64,000 bases of DNA from assembly GCF_900109355.1 (NCBI RefSeq), contig NZ_FOBF01000002.1:310001-374000 (forward strand). The letters run 5' to 3'. How positions within the stretch are numbered: the first letter of the stretch is position 1; each line of letters starts with the position of its first letter. The position numbers were made by a program, and so were the translations under genes. Shown in pieces: positions 25,640 through 33,697 of the stretch. This DNA comes from Nonomuraea pusilla. GTDB lineage: Bacteria > Actinomycetota > Actinomycetes > Streptosporangiales > Streptosporangiaceae. Under the pieces are notes generated by a model that searched no databases, was not told where the DNA came from, and was given only the letters and a program-made list of their open reading frames with translations.

Positions 25640-25673
25640 TTTGGGCCTGTGGTGCGATTCTTACCGGCAGGCC
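25640..25673. repeat. Right arm of the long inverted repeat
   Basis: TTTGGGCCTGTGGTGCGATT... (34 bases) is the reverse complement of 24758-24792 with one base missing. No flanking target duplication is obvious. Confidence 0.85.
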
Positions 25674-25757
25674 TCCTACGGGTGTTCGGATGCGACAGAA
25701 CCGCGTCATAGCGGGCATGGGGCCGTCATGACGACAAGGGGCGGTGTGGGGCGGTGG

Positions 25758-25992
25758 TCAGGCGGGGCCGAGGACGGCGGGGGTGGCCAGGGCGCGGGCG
25801 GTGTCGGCGGCGTACTGTTCGTCGGCGGTGTCGGTGAGGCCGAGGACGACGGCTTGGCTGAGTCCGGTGAGCAGGCCGCGTAGGGCGATGGCGAGGGGGC
25901 GCCGTGGTGGCGGCGTCCGGTGAACAGGTCGGTGAGGCGTTCCTCGTGGGAGCGGACGGCGGCGGCGAGGCGAATCGGCGCAGGTCGGGGTC
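25758..25992 (-). pseudogene. TetR-family regulator C-terminal relic
   Basis: AVRSHEERLTDLFTGRRHH in one frame and RRPLAIALRGLLTGLSQAVVLGLTDTADEQYAAD..LATPAVLGPA in the next form the effector-domain end of a TetR-like protein, with one frameshift near 25908. The DNA-binding half is gone. Confidence 0.45.
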
Positions 25993-25999
25993 GCGGAGG

Positions 26000-26191
26000 T
26001 CGGCGTCCTGTCCGGACTGTGAGGGGCGGCGGATGCGGGTGAACGTGTCGAGCGAGATGGATGTGCGCCGGGGTGGTCGCTTCGTCAGCGATCTGACGGC
26101 GTCGGCGTGCCTGGGGTGTGGGCGGGTCTTCCTGTATGTGGTGCATCTGGACAGGGTGCGGGAGGTGTTCGGTTCGGGGCCGTGCCCCTGA
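26000..26191 (+). pseudogene. Small zinc-ribbon protein, 5'-truncated
   Basis: SCPDCEGRRMRVNVSSEMDVRRGGRFVSDL, then CLGCGRVFLYVVHLDRVREVF: two CxxC knuckles about 38 residues apart, typical of short zinc ribbons. No start codon lies before the first CxxC in frame, so the 5' end appears lost at the junction with the TetR relic. If translated from the ATG at 26033 it would lack the first zinc pair. Confidence 0.45.
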
Positions 26192-26414
26192 TCGGCGGTT
26201 CTCGCAACTGGAGGCGGTGACGCTGCGGGGGGCGCGGTTCTTCGGCGCCGATCTGCGTGGGGTGCGGCTGCAGGCTGACGATCTCGGCTGGTCCTTCGGC
26301 TCGGGGACGGCGCTGGCGGGGGCGGCGCAGGATCTGCTGCTGGTGGCGTACGGGCGCAGGTTGCCGCGGGGGCGGCTGCGTGGGGAGGCGGTGGCACGCT
26401 TCAGGGCGGGGTGA
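26192..26414 (+). pseudogene. Maleylpyruvate isomerase-family (TIGR03083, DinB-like) 3' fragment
   Basis: The frame ends LRGVRLQADDLGWSFGSG..LAGAAQDLLLVAYGRRLPRGRLRGEAVARFRAG. This matches the C-terminal domain of mycothiol-dependent maleylpyruvate isomerase-like proteins (RLxATDxxWxxGxGPxVxGPAxxLLLALAGR). The metal-binding DinB domain is missing. Confidence 0.55.
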
Positions 26415-26527
26415 GGAGGCGGGCCGCCGTGTCGTTCGCGGTGTTCCCTGGGGCGCCCGCTCCCCCGCCGCGACCGTGGAGGGGGCGTCTCCCCCGGTGT
26501 CATCGCCCCTGCGGCGGGGACGGGGTG

Positions 26528-27115
26528 TCAGATGGTGCGCTGGACGCGGGCGGGGTTGCCGGCGGCGACCACGTTCGGCGGGATGTCGCGGGTGACGACG
26601 GCGCCGGCGCCGATGACGCTGTTGTCGCCGATGCTGACGCCGGGGCAGACGATGACGCCGCCGCCGAGCCAGACGTTGTCGCCGATGGTGATGGGTTCGG
26701 CCGCTTCCAGCTTGTCGCGGCGCGGTCCGGGCTCGACGGGGTGGGTGGGGGTCAGCAGTTGGACGCCGGGGCCGATCTGGCAGTCCTCGCCGATGGTGAT
26801 CGTCGCGACGTCGAGGGCGGTGAGGTTGTGGTTGATGAAGGTGCGGGCGCCGATGTGGATGTTCTCGCCGTAGTCCACGAACAGCGGGGGTTTGACGTAG
26901 GCGTCGGGGCCGAGGGTGCCGAGCGCGCGGGTGAGGGTCTGGCGGGCCTGTTCGTGCTCGCCGGCGATGGTCTGCAGCCGGTACGTCTCCAGGAGCGCCG
27001 TCGCCTGCTGGGCGATGCGGGCGCTTTCGGGGTCGTCGGCGATGTAGAGGTCGCCGGCGAGCATGCGTTCGCGGTTGGTGCGTGGGTCGCCGGCGAAGTG
27101 GTCGGTGGAGCTCAT
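26528..27115 (-). CDS. Sugar O-acetyltransferase, NodL/LacA/maa type
   Basis: 195 residues. The N-terminal Mac domain (NRERMLAGDLYIADDPE) is followed by a left-handed beta-helix of hexapeptide repeats (ITIGDNVWLGGGVIVCPGVSIGDNSVIGAGAVVTRDIPPNVVAAGNPAR). Catalytic His is in TPTHPVEP. It transfers acetyl from acetyl-CoA to sugar hydroxyls. It sits next to the lanthipeptide locus on the same strand as the MauE-like gene (30 bases apart), but a biosynthetic role is not established. Confidence 0.9.
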   Translation of the reverse strand: MSSTDHFAGDPRTNRERMLAGDLYIADDPESARIAQQATALLETYRLQTIAGEHEQARQTLTRALGTLGPDAYVKPPLFVDYGENIHIGARTFINHNLTALDVATITIGEDCQIGPGVQLLTPTHPVEPGPRRDKLEAAEPITIGDNVWLGGGVIVCPGVSIGDNSVIGAGAVVTRDIPPNVVAAGNPARVQRTI

Positions 27116-27145
27116 GTGTTCGACCGTACGAGGTGTGGCCGGGTG

Positions 27146-28021
27146 TCAGTGCGGGGCGGGGGCCTGGTCGAGGAGGAGCGCCAGTTGCTCGGGGCTGGAG
27201 GTTCCGCCTGCTGCCAGGACGGTGGCGCCGGGGCCGGTCAGGACGGCGTAGGGCGGCCAGGGGATGGCGTTGGCGTCGAACACGTGGGGGTCGGTGAGGT
27301 GCGGCAGGTGGATGTCGTGGTCGTCGAGGTAGGCGTGTACGTCGTCCGGGTGGGCGGCGCTGACCAGGACGACGTCCAGGCGGGCGGAGGCGGCGGCGAA
27401 GGCGGGCAGCATGGCCGAGCACAGGCCGCAGCCCGGGGAGACGAGGGCGTACAGGGTGGGGCGCGGACGGGGCTGGGCGGGGTCGGCGACGGTGAAGCGG
27501 TCGCCGGGGCGGGGCCCTGGAGGCGGGGGCGGCGCGGGGCGGACGAGCAGGGGCGGCAGGAGGGCGGCGGCCAGCAGGAGCGGCGCGTACAGGAGTTGGG
27601 CGGCGGTGAACGGGGCCGCTCCCCCGGCGGTGGCGGCGGCCGCGAGGGCGAGCAGCAGGCCGGTGCGCAGGAGTGTGCGGGGGCCGACGGCGTCTGAGCC
27701 GCCGAAGCAGCCGCAGGGGGTGCGCAGGCCGCGGTACGAGACGGTGGCCATGGCGGTGAGGAACGCGGCGAACAGCAGGCCGGCCAGCAGCGCGCCGGTC
27801 CTGCGGGTGGCGGGGAGGGTCAGGAGCGCGGACGCGGCGAGTTCGGCGGCGATCAGCAGCAGGGCGGCGGGAGTGGTCAGGCGGGTGGGCAGCAGGCGGT
27901 AGCCGGCGATGTCGGAGGCGAATCGGCGCGGGTCGCGGGCCTTGGTGGCGGCGGCGGGCAGCAGCACGGCGATGAGAGCGAGGTGGGCGGAGCCGAGGAC
28001 GCCGGTGACGAGGGCGTTCAC
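27146..28021 (-). CDS. MauE/DoxX-like membrane protein fused to a thioredoxin-like domain
   Basis: 291 residues from a GTG at 28021. The first half has four to five membrane helices (about 5-25, 45-65, 72-95, 115-135, 140-160) with the MauE hallmark TPCGCFGG, a redox Cys pair in the loop. The C-terminal half is a thioredoxin-like fold with SPGCGLCSAMLP (CxxC). MauE proteins feed electrons to, or take them from, extracytoplasmic Cys. It lies downstream of the lanthipeptide exporter on the same strand, with a 177-base gap. It may handle the Cys-rich product's thiols, an inference. Confidence 0.82.
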   Translation of the reverse strand: MNALVTGVLGSAHLALIAVLLPAAATKARDPRRFASDIAGYRLLPTRLTTPAALLLIAAELAASALLTLPATRRTGALLAGLLFAAFLTAMATVSYRGLRTPCGCFGGSDAVGPRTLLRTGLLLALAAAATAGGAAPFTAAQLLYAPLLLAAALLPPLLVRPAPPPPPGPRPGDRFTVADPAQPRPRPTLYALVSPGCGLCSAMLPAFAAASARLDVVLVSAAHPDDVHAYLDDHDIHLPHLTDPHVFDANAIPWPPYAVLTGPGATVLAAGGTSSPEQLALLLDQAPAPH

Positions 28022-28198
28022 GCGACCGCCGCCTGGGCGCGGCCGGGGAGACGGGGGGCGTCGGTGGCGGGCCGGGTCACGCGGTCGCGTTCTGGCGGGC
28101 GGCATCGCCCGGGAAGCTGTGCGGTGGCGGGCCGGGGGCAGGGTGGGACGTCGGCGGCGGTGGCCCGGCGCTGTCGCGGTGGGTGGGTGGTCACGAGG

Positions 28199-30187
28199 TC
28201 ATCCGTGGGGGTGGTCGGCGTGGTCGTCGAGGCGGTAGGCGGCGGCTTGGAGGCCGTACAGCTCGGCGTACAGGCCGCCGAGGGCCATGAGTTCGGTGTG
28301 GGTGCCCTGTTCGGTGACGCGGCCGTGGTCGAGGACGTAGATGCGGTCGGCGTAGCGGACGCTGGCCAGGCGGTGGGTGATCAGGACGATGGCGCGGCCG
28401 TCGGCGTGCTTGCGGATGCGTTCGAACAGGGCGTGTTCGGCGCGGGCGTCGAGGGCGGAGGTGGGTTCGTCGAAGATGACGAGTTCGGCGTCGCGGTAGA
28501 AGCCGCGGGCCACGGCGATGCGCTGCCACTGCCCGCCCGACAGGTCGTGGCCGCCGCGGAAGCGGCGGTCGAGGAGGGAGTCGTACCCGTGGGTGAGGGT
28601 GGCGACGACCTCGTCGGCGCCTGCGGCGGTTGCCGCTTCGGCGAGGCGTGCCTGGTCGAGGGGGCGTCCCATGAGGATGTTCTCGCGGACGGTCAGGGGC
28701 CAGCGGGTGTGGTCCTGGGCGATGACGGAGATCAGGCCGCGCAGGTCGAGGCGGGTGATGTCGGCGCCGTTCCAGCGGATGGCGCCGGACTGCGGGTGGT
28801 ACAGGCCGGCGAGGAGTTTGGCCAGGGTGGTCTTGCCGGAGCCGTTCTCGCCGACCAGGGCGATGACCTCTCCTCGGGCGACGGTGACGGCGGCCTCGCG
28901 CAGGGCGGGGCGGTCGGCGCCGGGGTAGGTGAAGGTGACGTGGTCGGCGGTGAGGCGGGCGAGCCGGGCCGGGGCCGCAGGTGTGACGCCTGTGCCGGTG
29001 GGTGCTTGCGCGGTGGGTGTGGTGCGGGTGGTGGCCAGGGCGTGGAAGGTGAGGTAGTCGCCGAAGTACAGTCCGGCCTCGTACAGGCGGTTGAGGGTCT
29101 GGACGAGGCCGGCCAGGGAGGTCTGGCCGGTGCGGATGGCCAGGACGGCGGTGCCGGCGACGGCGAGCGGGATGACGCCGGCGGCCAGCAGCGCGGCGAG
29201 CGCCGCGTAGACGCCGAGGGTGGCGGCGCCGGTGAGCAGGTCGCCGCCGGCCTTGACGGCGGTGCGGCGGCGGGCGACGTCGAGTTGGACGCGCTGTTCG
29301 AGGGCGGCGACCTTGGCGTATTCGGCGAGCAGGAAGTCGCGCAGGTCGAAGGCTCGGACCTCGGCGGCGGGCTGCCGTTCGGCCATGAGGTCGGACAGCA
29401 TGAACTTGCGGCGCCGCGCGGCTGACAGGCGGTAGAAGGCCTGGTAGCCGAGTTTGCCGGCGCGGACGGCGGCCCATCCGGCGGGCAGGGCGGTGAGGAG
29501 CAGCAGCGGCATCAGCAGGGGGTGGAGCAGGCCGAGTGCGGCGGTGGCGGAGGCGACGCCGACGGTGGCGGTGAGGGCGGCGATGGTGGTCTCGACGACG
29601 GTGGCGGTGTCGGGGACTCCGCTGTCGCGGGCGCGGCGCATGGCGTTGTGGAAGTCGTCGTCGTCGAAGGCGGCCAGGTCGACGCGGGTGGTCAGGTCGA
29701 GCAGGCGGGTTTCGGCGAGGCGTTCGACCTGGGGTTTGAGGCGGGCCTGGGCCCAGGTGGCGGCGGTCAGGAGGGCGCCGCGCAGGGTGGCGGCGGCCGC
29801 GAGGAGGGCCAGGGAGGGCAGGGCGTCGCGGACGCGTCCGGGGGTCGGGCCGCCGGCGAACAGGGAGGTCAGGACGTCGGAGGTGGCGACGAAGCCGTAG
29901 ACGGTGAACGCTCCGGCCAGGACGTTGCCGGCGAGGGCGACGGCGGTGTCGCGGCGGCCGGCCTGCCAGGCCAGGCGCAGGGCGGAGGCGACGAGGAAGG
30001 GCAGGCGGCGGGCGATGGCGGCCAGGCCGGCGTTGAGGAGTTCCTCGTCGTGGGTCTCCCAGTAGGCCGTCTCCAGGCCGGACCTGTCGTCCGGGGCGGT
30101 GTCGCGTCTGTCGTCGGGTTCGTCGTCGGGTTTCTGGTGCGGTTCGGTGCTCGTGGCCGTGTGTCGCCACGTCCCCCAAAGTTTCAT
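28199..30187 (-). CDS. ABC exporter, fused permease-ATPase (lanthipeptide transporter candidate)
   Basis: 662 residues. An acidic N-terminal tail (1-45) precedes a six-helix ABC_membrane domain (about 75-350) and an ATPase domain (about 400-640) with VGENGSGKTTLAKLL (Walker A), LSGGQWQRIAVAR, LVIFDEPTSALD and ITHRLASV. There is no N-terminal C39 peptidase domain, so leader removal must be done elsewhere. It is divergent from the precursor-synthetase genes and probably exports the modified peptide. Length and layout match LanT-like exporters of class III/IV clusters. Confidence 0.88.
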   Translation of the reverse strand: MKLWGTWRHTATSTEPHQKPDDEPDDRRDTAPDDRSGLETAYWETHDEELLNAGLAAIARRLPFLVASALRLAWQAGRRDTAVALAGNVLAGAFTVYGFVATSDVLTSLFAGGPTPGRVRDALPSLALLAAAATLRGALLTAATWAQARLKPQVERLAETRLLDLTTRVDLAAFDDDDFHNAMRRARDSGVPDTATVVETTIAALTATVGVASATAALGLLHPLLMPLLLLTALPAGWAAVRAGKLGYQAFYRLSAARRRKFMLSDLMAERQPAAEVRAFDLRDFLLAEYAKVAALEQRVQLDVARRRTAVKAGGDLLTGAATLGVYAALAALLAAGVIPLAVAGTAVLAIRTGQTSLAGLVQTLNRLYEAGLYFGDYLTFHALATTRTTPTAQAPTGTGVTPAAPARLARLTADHVTFTYPGADRPALREAAVTVARGEVIALVGENGSGKTTLAKLLAGLYHPQSGAIRWNGADITRLDLRGLISVIAQDHTRWPLTVRENILMGRPLDQARLAEAATAAGADEVVATLTHGYDSLLDRRFRGGHDLSGGQWQRIAVARGFYRDAELVIFDEPTSALDARAEHALFERIRKHADGRAIVLITHRLASVRYADRIYVLDHGRVTEQGTHTELMALGGLYAELYGLQAAAYRLDDHADHPHG

Positions 30188-30457
30188 CCGAGCTGCGTTC
30201 TCCGGCGGACCACCCGGCCAATGTAGGTGAAGTCATCTGGCGTGTAAAGGTGCCTGGAAAGGGGCTCCGGCGGGTACGGGGCGGGTGGCGGGTTGCCTGT
30301 GGACAGGCCTGCCGGGGTGTGCCCATAATGCCAGAGTTTGGCCGTGACCCGGCATTGTGGGTCGCGGTCATGGCCCGGGTAATTGCGTCTATCCGATGTT
30401 TTTCCCGGGTGTGGGACCCATCCCGGCCGTTCACCGCGGCCAAAGAAAGGAGCCCTC

Positions 30458-30628
30458 ATGTCGGTACTGGCGCTGGAGCCCCGCGACGCGGGCGTCCTCG
30501 AGTTCGAGGACTTCGACGTCGACTTCGACGGCGAGCTCGCCAAGCTGCTGCACGGCCCGCAGGCCTGCGCGAACACCTGCAAGCGGACGGTGTGCAGCAG
30601 CTTCCCCTGCTGCCCTTCCATCGTCTGA
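30458..30628 (+). CDS. Lanthipeptide precursor peptide (lanA)
   Basis: 56 residues. The leader (about 1-33) is acidic and helical (LEFEDFDVDFDGELAKLL), and the core region is HGPQACANTCKRTVCSSFPCCPSIV-like in composition: Cys37, 41, 46, 51, 52 and Thr40, Thr44, Ser47, Ser48, Ser54. Five Ser/Thr against five Cys is what (methyl)lanthionine formation needs. AAAGGAG lies 5 bases before the ATG. The next gene is a LanL-type synthetase. No Gly-Gly cleavage site is present; the leader/core border is probably near HGP, which I infer. Confidence 0.88.
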   Translation: MSVLALEPRDAGVLEFEDFDVDFDGELAKLLHGPQACANTCKRTVCSSFPCCPSIV

Positions 30629-30683
30629 CCCGGAAATGACGGCGTGCGGTTCCGCGATTTCGCGGGGCCGCCGCTTCCGCGTG

Positions 30684-30706
30684 GCCGGATAATCCGGCGG
30701 GTTTTT
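30684..30706 (+). terminator. Intrinsic terminator/attenuator between precursor and synthetase
   Basis: GCCGGA-TAA-TCCGGC (30684-30698) followed by GGG and TTTTT (30702-30706). It would end most transcripts after the short precursor gene, giving more substrate than enzyme, with read-through to the synthetase. Confidence 0.7.
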
Positions 30707-30746
30707 CCCGACGTTTTCAGTGGAGTCTGTCACCGGAGTGGAGAGT

Positions 30747-33323
30747 ATGGCCGCGTCTGTCGCCGTCGATGTGCTGGAAATTCTTACCGGATTCGCTGCC
30801 GAGCATGGGCGTGATGTTTATGAGGACGACACGTGGGTGAGCGTGCACTCCCCTTCCGGCGGCATTCCGGCGCAGGGGTGGAAGCTGCACGTCTCGGCGC
30901 GTCCCGGCACGCTGGGCGAGACGATCGAGCGGGCGCTGCCGGTGCTGCTGGAGCACGGTTGCGACTTCAAGGTGGCGCGTTCGGCCGAGACGCTCAGGGA
31001 GCTGAACTCCGGCGACGTGGACGCGGGCGCGGTGGGCAAGGCGATCACCGCCTATCCGGCGCAGGACCGGGTGGTGGCGCTGGGGCACGCGCTGGCGGAC
31101 GCGCTGGCCGGGATGGCGGGGCCGCGGATCGTGAGCGACCGGCGGGTGCGCCAGGACGCGCCGGTGTACTACCGGTACGCGCCGTTCGCGCCGCAGTACC
31201 GGGTGGACGACAACGGCGATTTCGAGCTGGTCGTGGTGGGGCCGGACGGTGAGCGGCTGCCGGGCGCGGCGGGGCCGGAGTTCTCGTGCCCGCCGTGGGC
31301 GTCCGACCCGTTCCGCCCGCCCGCCGCCGGCGCGGCCCGGCAGGCGAGGGAACCTGCGAGCGAGACGGCGCCGGCGCGGCTGATCGGCAACCGGTACCGG
31401 GTCACCTCCGGGGTGGTGCGCGGCCCGCGCGGCAACGTCTACCGCGCCGCCGACCCCTCGGGCCGGCCGGTCGTCGTCAAGGAGGCGCGCGCCTACGTCG
31501 GGGAGAACCCGCAGGGCTGGGATCTGCGCATGTACCTGCGTAACGAGCTGCGGGTGCTGAAGGCGCTGCGCGGCGTGGAGGGGGTGCCGCGCCCGCTGGA
31601 CCACTTCCGGCACGGCGACGACGAGTTCCTGGTGATGACGGACGCCGGCAGCCTGGACCTGAACAGGTTCGTGGGCGAGCGGGGCCTGTTCACCGACGGC
31701 GGCGGCGAGCGGGACCTGGCCGCGCTGGCCGGGCGGCTGCTGGCGGTGCTGGACGCGGTGCACGGGCGGGGCGTGGTGGTCAGGGATCTGTCGCCGAAGA
31801 ACGTGGTGATCGGTGAGGACGGCCGGTGCACGCTGATCGACTTCGGCAACAGCCGGTACGAGGGGCTGCAGCTGCCGGGGTGGACGCGCGGCTACAGCGT
31901 GCCGGACCAGCGTTCGGGGCGTGACTCCGAGCCGTCCGACGACTACTTCTCGCTGGGGGCGACGCTGTTCTTCGCCTGCGCCGGGATGAACCCGGTCATG
32001 ATCGACGCGGATCCGGTGCGGAACCTGGAGCGGACGCTCATGTGCCTGGAGCGGCTGTTCCCCGGTGTCAGGACCGGGGTGCGGGGGCTGCTGCCGCGCC
32101 TGATGAGCCTGGAGGCGGCCGAGCGCGGCCGGGCGGCCGACGACCTGCGGGCGGGGCGGCTGGACGGCCGGGACCGTACGGTGATCGCGGTGCCGCGCTG
32201 GAGCGGGGAGCTTTTGTCGCGGGTGATGGAGCACACGACGCGGGCCTGCGTCACTTTCGCCGAGGGGTTGATGGAGGCTCCGGAGGGGGCGCGCAGGTCG
32301 AGCCCGCCGGTGACGAACGTGTACGGCGGCTCGGCGGGGCTGGGCATGGAGCTGCTGCACCATCCGCGGGCCAGGGCGGTGGGGGTGGATCTGGCGCGGT
32401 GGACGGCGCGGGTGATGCCGCCTGTCGTGTTGCCGCCGGGGCTGTACTTCGGCCGTACGGGGACGGCGTTGTTCCTGGCGGCGGCCCGGTCGTCGGGGGC
32501 ACCGGAGCTGGAGCGGGCGCTGCCGGTCGAGCTGGGCGGCGATCAGCGTGCCGACCAGGCGCACGGGGTGGCGGGCATCGGCGCGGGCCATCTGGCGCTG
32601 GCGGCGCTGGAGCGGGACCCGCGCCACGTGGAGGTGGCGGCCGAGTGCGGCCGGCTGCTGATGGCGGGCGAGGTGAGCCAGTCGCGGGACGCGGTGGCGC
32701 CGGCGCAGCCGGGCACGGGTGTGGCGGTGGAGTCGGCGTTCGCGCACGGCGCGGCGGGTTGCGGGGACTTCCTGCTGTCGCTGTGGGAGGCGACGGGTGA
32801 CGAGCGGGTGGGGCGGGCGGCGGCCGGGCGGTTCGCGGAGCTGGCGGAGGTGGCCGGGGTGCTGCTGGAGGAGCTGGCGGGGCCCGCGGCCAGGCCGATG
32901 GGGGCGTCGTGGTGCCAGGGGATGTCGGGTGTCGCGGGGGCGCTGGCGCACGCCGGGCGGGCGCTGGGTGAGGACCGCTACGTGGAGCTGGCCGAGCGGG
33001 GGGCGCGGGCGTGCCTGGCGCTGGCGCCGCAGGCGTGGGTGGTGTCGCAGTGCTGCGGTCTGGCGGGGATCGGCGAGTGCCTGATCGATCTGGCGTTGCT
33101 GACGGGCGACGAGTTCTACTGGCGGGGGGCCGAGGAGGTCGCGGTGCTGATGCTGGTGCGGGGCGGCGGGGAGCCGGACGCGCCGGTCTTCCCGGGCAAC
33201 GACCTGGACAAGGCGGGGTTCACGTGGGCGACGGGGGCGTCGGGGGTGCTGTCGTTCCTGCGGCGGCTGGATCAGCGGTCGGGCGAGCGGCTGTGGACGG
33301 CGTCCTGGCGGCTGCCCGGGTGA
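30747..33323 (+). CDS. Class IV lanthipeptide synthetase (LanL-type): lyase, kinase and LanC-like cyclase
   Basis: 858 residues. Residues 1-200 form a SpvC/OspF-like phosphoSer/Thr lyase (GWKLHVSARPGT, Lys46). About 205-480 is a Ser/Thr kinase (Lys245; RDLSPKN with Asp347; DFG Asp365). About 510-858 is a LanC cyclase with seven GxxG repeats (GGSAGLG, HGVAGIG, HGAAGCG and others). Zinc ligands are Cys723 (SWCQG) and Cys769-Cys770 (QCCGLAG), replacing the usual Cys-His-Gly. It phosphorylates Ser/Thr, eliminates to dehydro residues and adds Cys. Class III enzymes lack these ligands, so class IV is the call. A GTG at 30720 is an alternative start. Confidence 0.93.
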   Translation: MAASVAVDVLEILTGFAAEHGRDVYEDDTWVSVHSPSGGIPAQGWKLHVSARPGTLGETIERALPVLLEHGCDFKVARSAETLRELNSGDVDAGAVGKAITAYPAQDRVVALGHALADALAGMAGPRIVSDRRVRQDAPVYYRYAPFAPQYRVDDNGDFELVVVGPDGERLPGAAGPEFSCPPWASDPFRPPAAGAARQAREPASETAPARLIGNRYRVTSGVVRGPRGNVYRAADPSGRPVVVKEARAYVGENPQGWDLRMYLRNELRVLKALRGVEGVPRPLDHFRHGDDEFLVMTDAGSLDLNRFVGERGLFTDGGGERDLAALAGRLLAVLDAVHGRGVVVRDLSPKNVVIGEDGRCTLIDFGNSRYEGLQLPGWTRGYSVPDQRSGRDSEPSDDYFSLGATLFFACAGMNPVMIDADPVRNLERTLMCLERLFPGVRTGVRGLLPRLMSLEAAERGRAADDLRAGRLDGRDRTVIAVPRWSGELLSRVMEHTTRACVTFAEGLMEAPEGARRSSPPVTNVYGGSAGLGMELLHHPRARAVGVDLARWTARVMPPVVLPPGLYFGRTGTALFLAAARSSGAPELERALPVELGGDQRADQAHGVAGIGAGHLALAALERDPRHVEVAAECGRLLMAGEVSQSRDAVAPAQPGTGVAVESAFAHGAAGCGDFLLSLWEATGDERVGRAAAGRFAELAEVAGVLLEELAGPAARPMGASWCQGMSGVAGALAHAGRALGEDRYVELAERGARACLALAPQAWVVSQCCGLAGIGECLIDLALLTGDEFYWRGAEEVAVLMLVRGGGEPDAPVFPGNDLDKAGFTWATGASGVLSFLRRLDQRSGERLWTASWRLPG

Positions 33324-33376
33324 GGCCGGGGTGAGGCCCGGGGTGAGGCCGGGGTGAGGCCCGGGATGAGGCCGGG
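33316..33376. repeat. 12-bp-type tandem repeat after lanL
   Basis: TGAGGCCGGGG and TGAGGCCCGGGG units alternate about five times immediately behind the lanL stop. Noncoding. Confidence 0.75.
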
Positions 33377-33465
33377 GGCGGTGCCCGCCTGCCGGGTGGA
33401 CCGTCTTGTCGAGGAAGGCCGGCGGGCGGGCGCCGGGTCGGGCGGCTCGTCCCGCGTGCTGGGTC

Positions 33466-33600
33466 AGGTGGAGGTGGCGGCGGTGTGGCGGGCGGCGACG
33501 TCGGCCCTGTCGACCAGGTCCCACAGCCGCTCGACGTAGTCGGGGCGGACGTTGCGGTAGTGCAGGGGGGCCTTGAAGGCGTCGAAGGAGCCGACAGGGC
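33466..33600 (-). pseudogene. Unidentified gene fragment (3' end)
   Basis: The frame FDAFKAPLHYRNVRPDYVERLWDLVDRADVAARHT reads like a genuine protein C-terminus with stop at 33466. No start codon with ribosome site is seen upstream, where the sequence turns into short tandem repeats. I do not recognise the family. Confidence 0.35.
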
Positions 33601-33654
33601 GACAAGGGTGCGCGGGCAGGCGGAAGGGGCCCGGCAGGCGTGTCCGCCGGGCGC

Positions 33655-33697
33655 CGGCGGAGGGTGTCAGGCGGAGGGTGTCAGGCGGAGGTGGCGC
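33655..33697. repeat. 14-bp direct repeat over the end of the FadR-like gene
   Basis: GGCGGAGGGTGTCA occurs twice with a partial third copy (GGCGGAGGTGG), spanning the stop codon of the FCD-type regulator. The duplication adds noncoding copies after the gene. Confidence 0.7.

Noticed and set aside
30717..33605. Long minus-strand frame opposite lanL
   Set aside because: His/Arg/Pro-rich antisense shadow; lanL on the plus strand has complete catalytic motifs.
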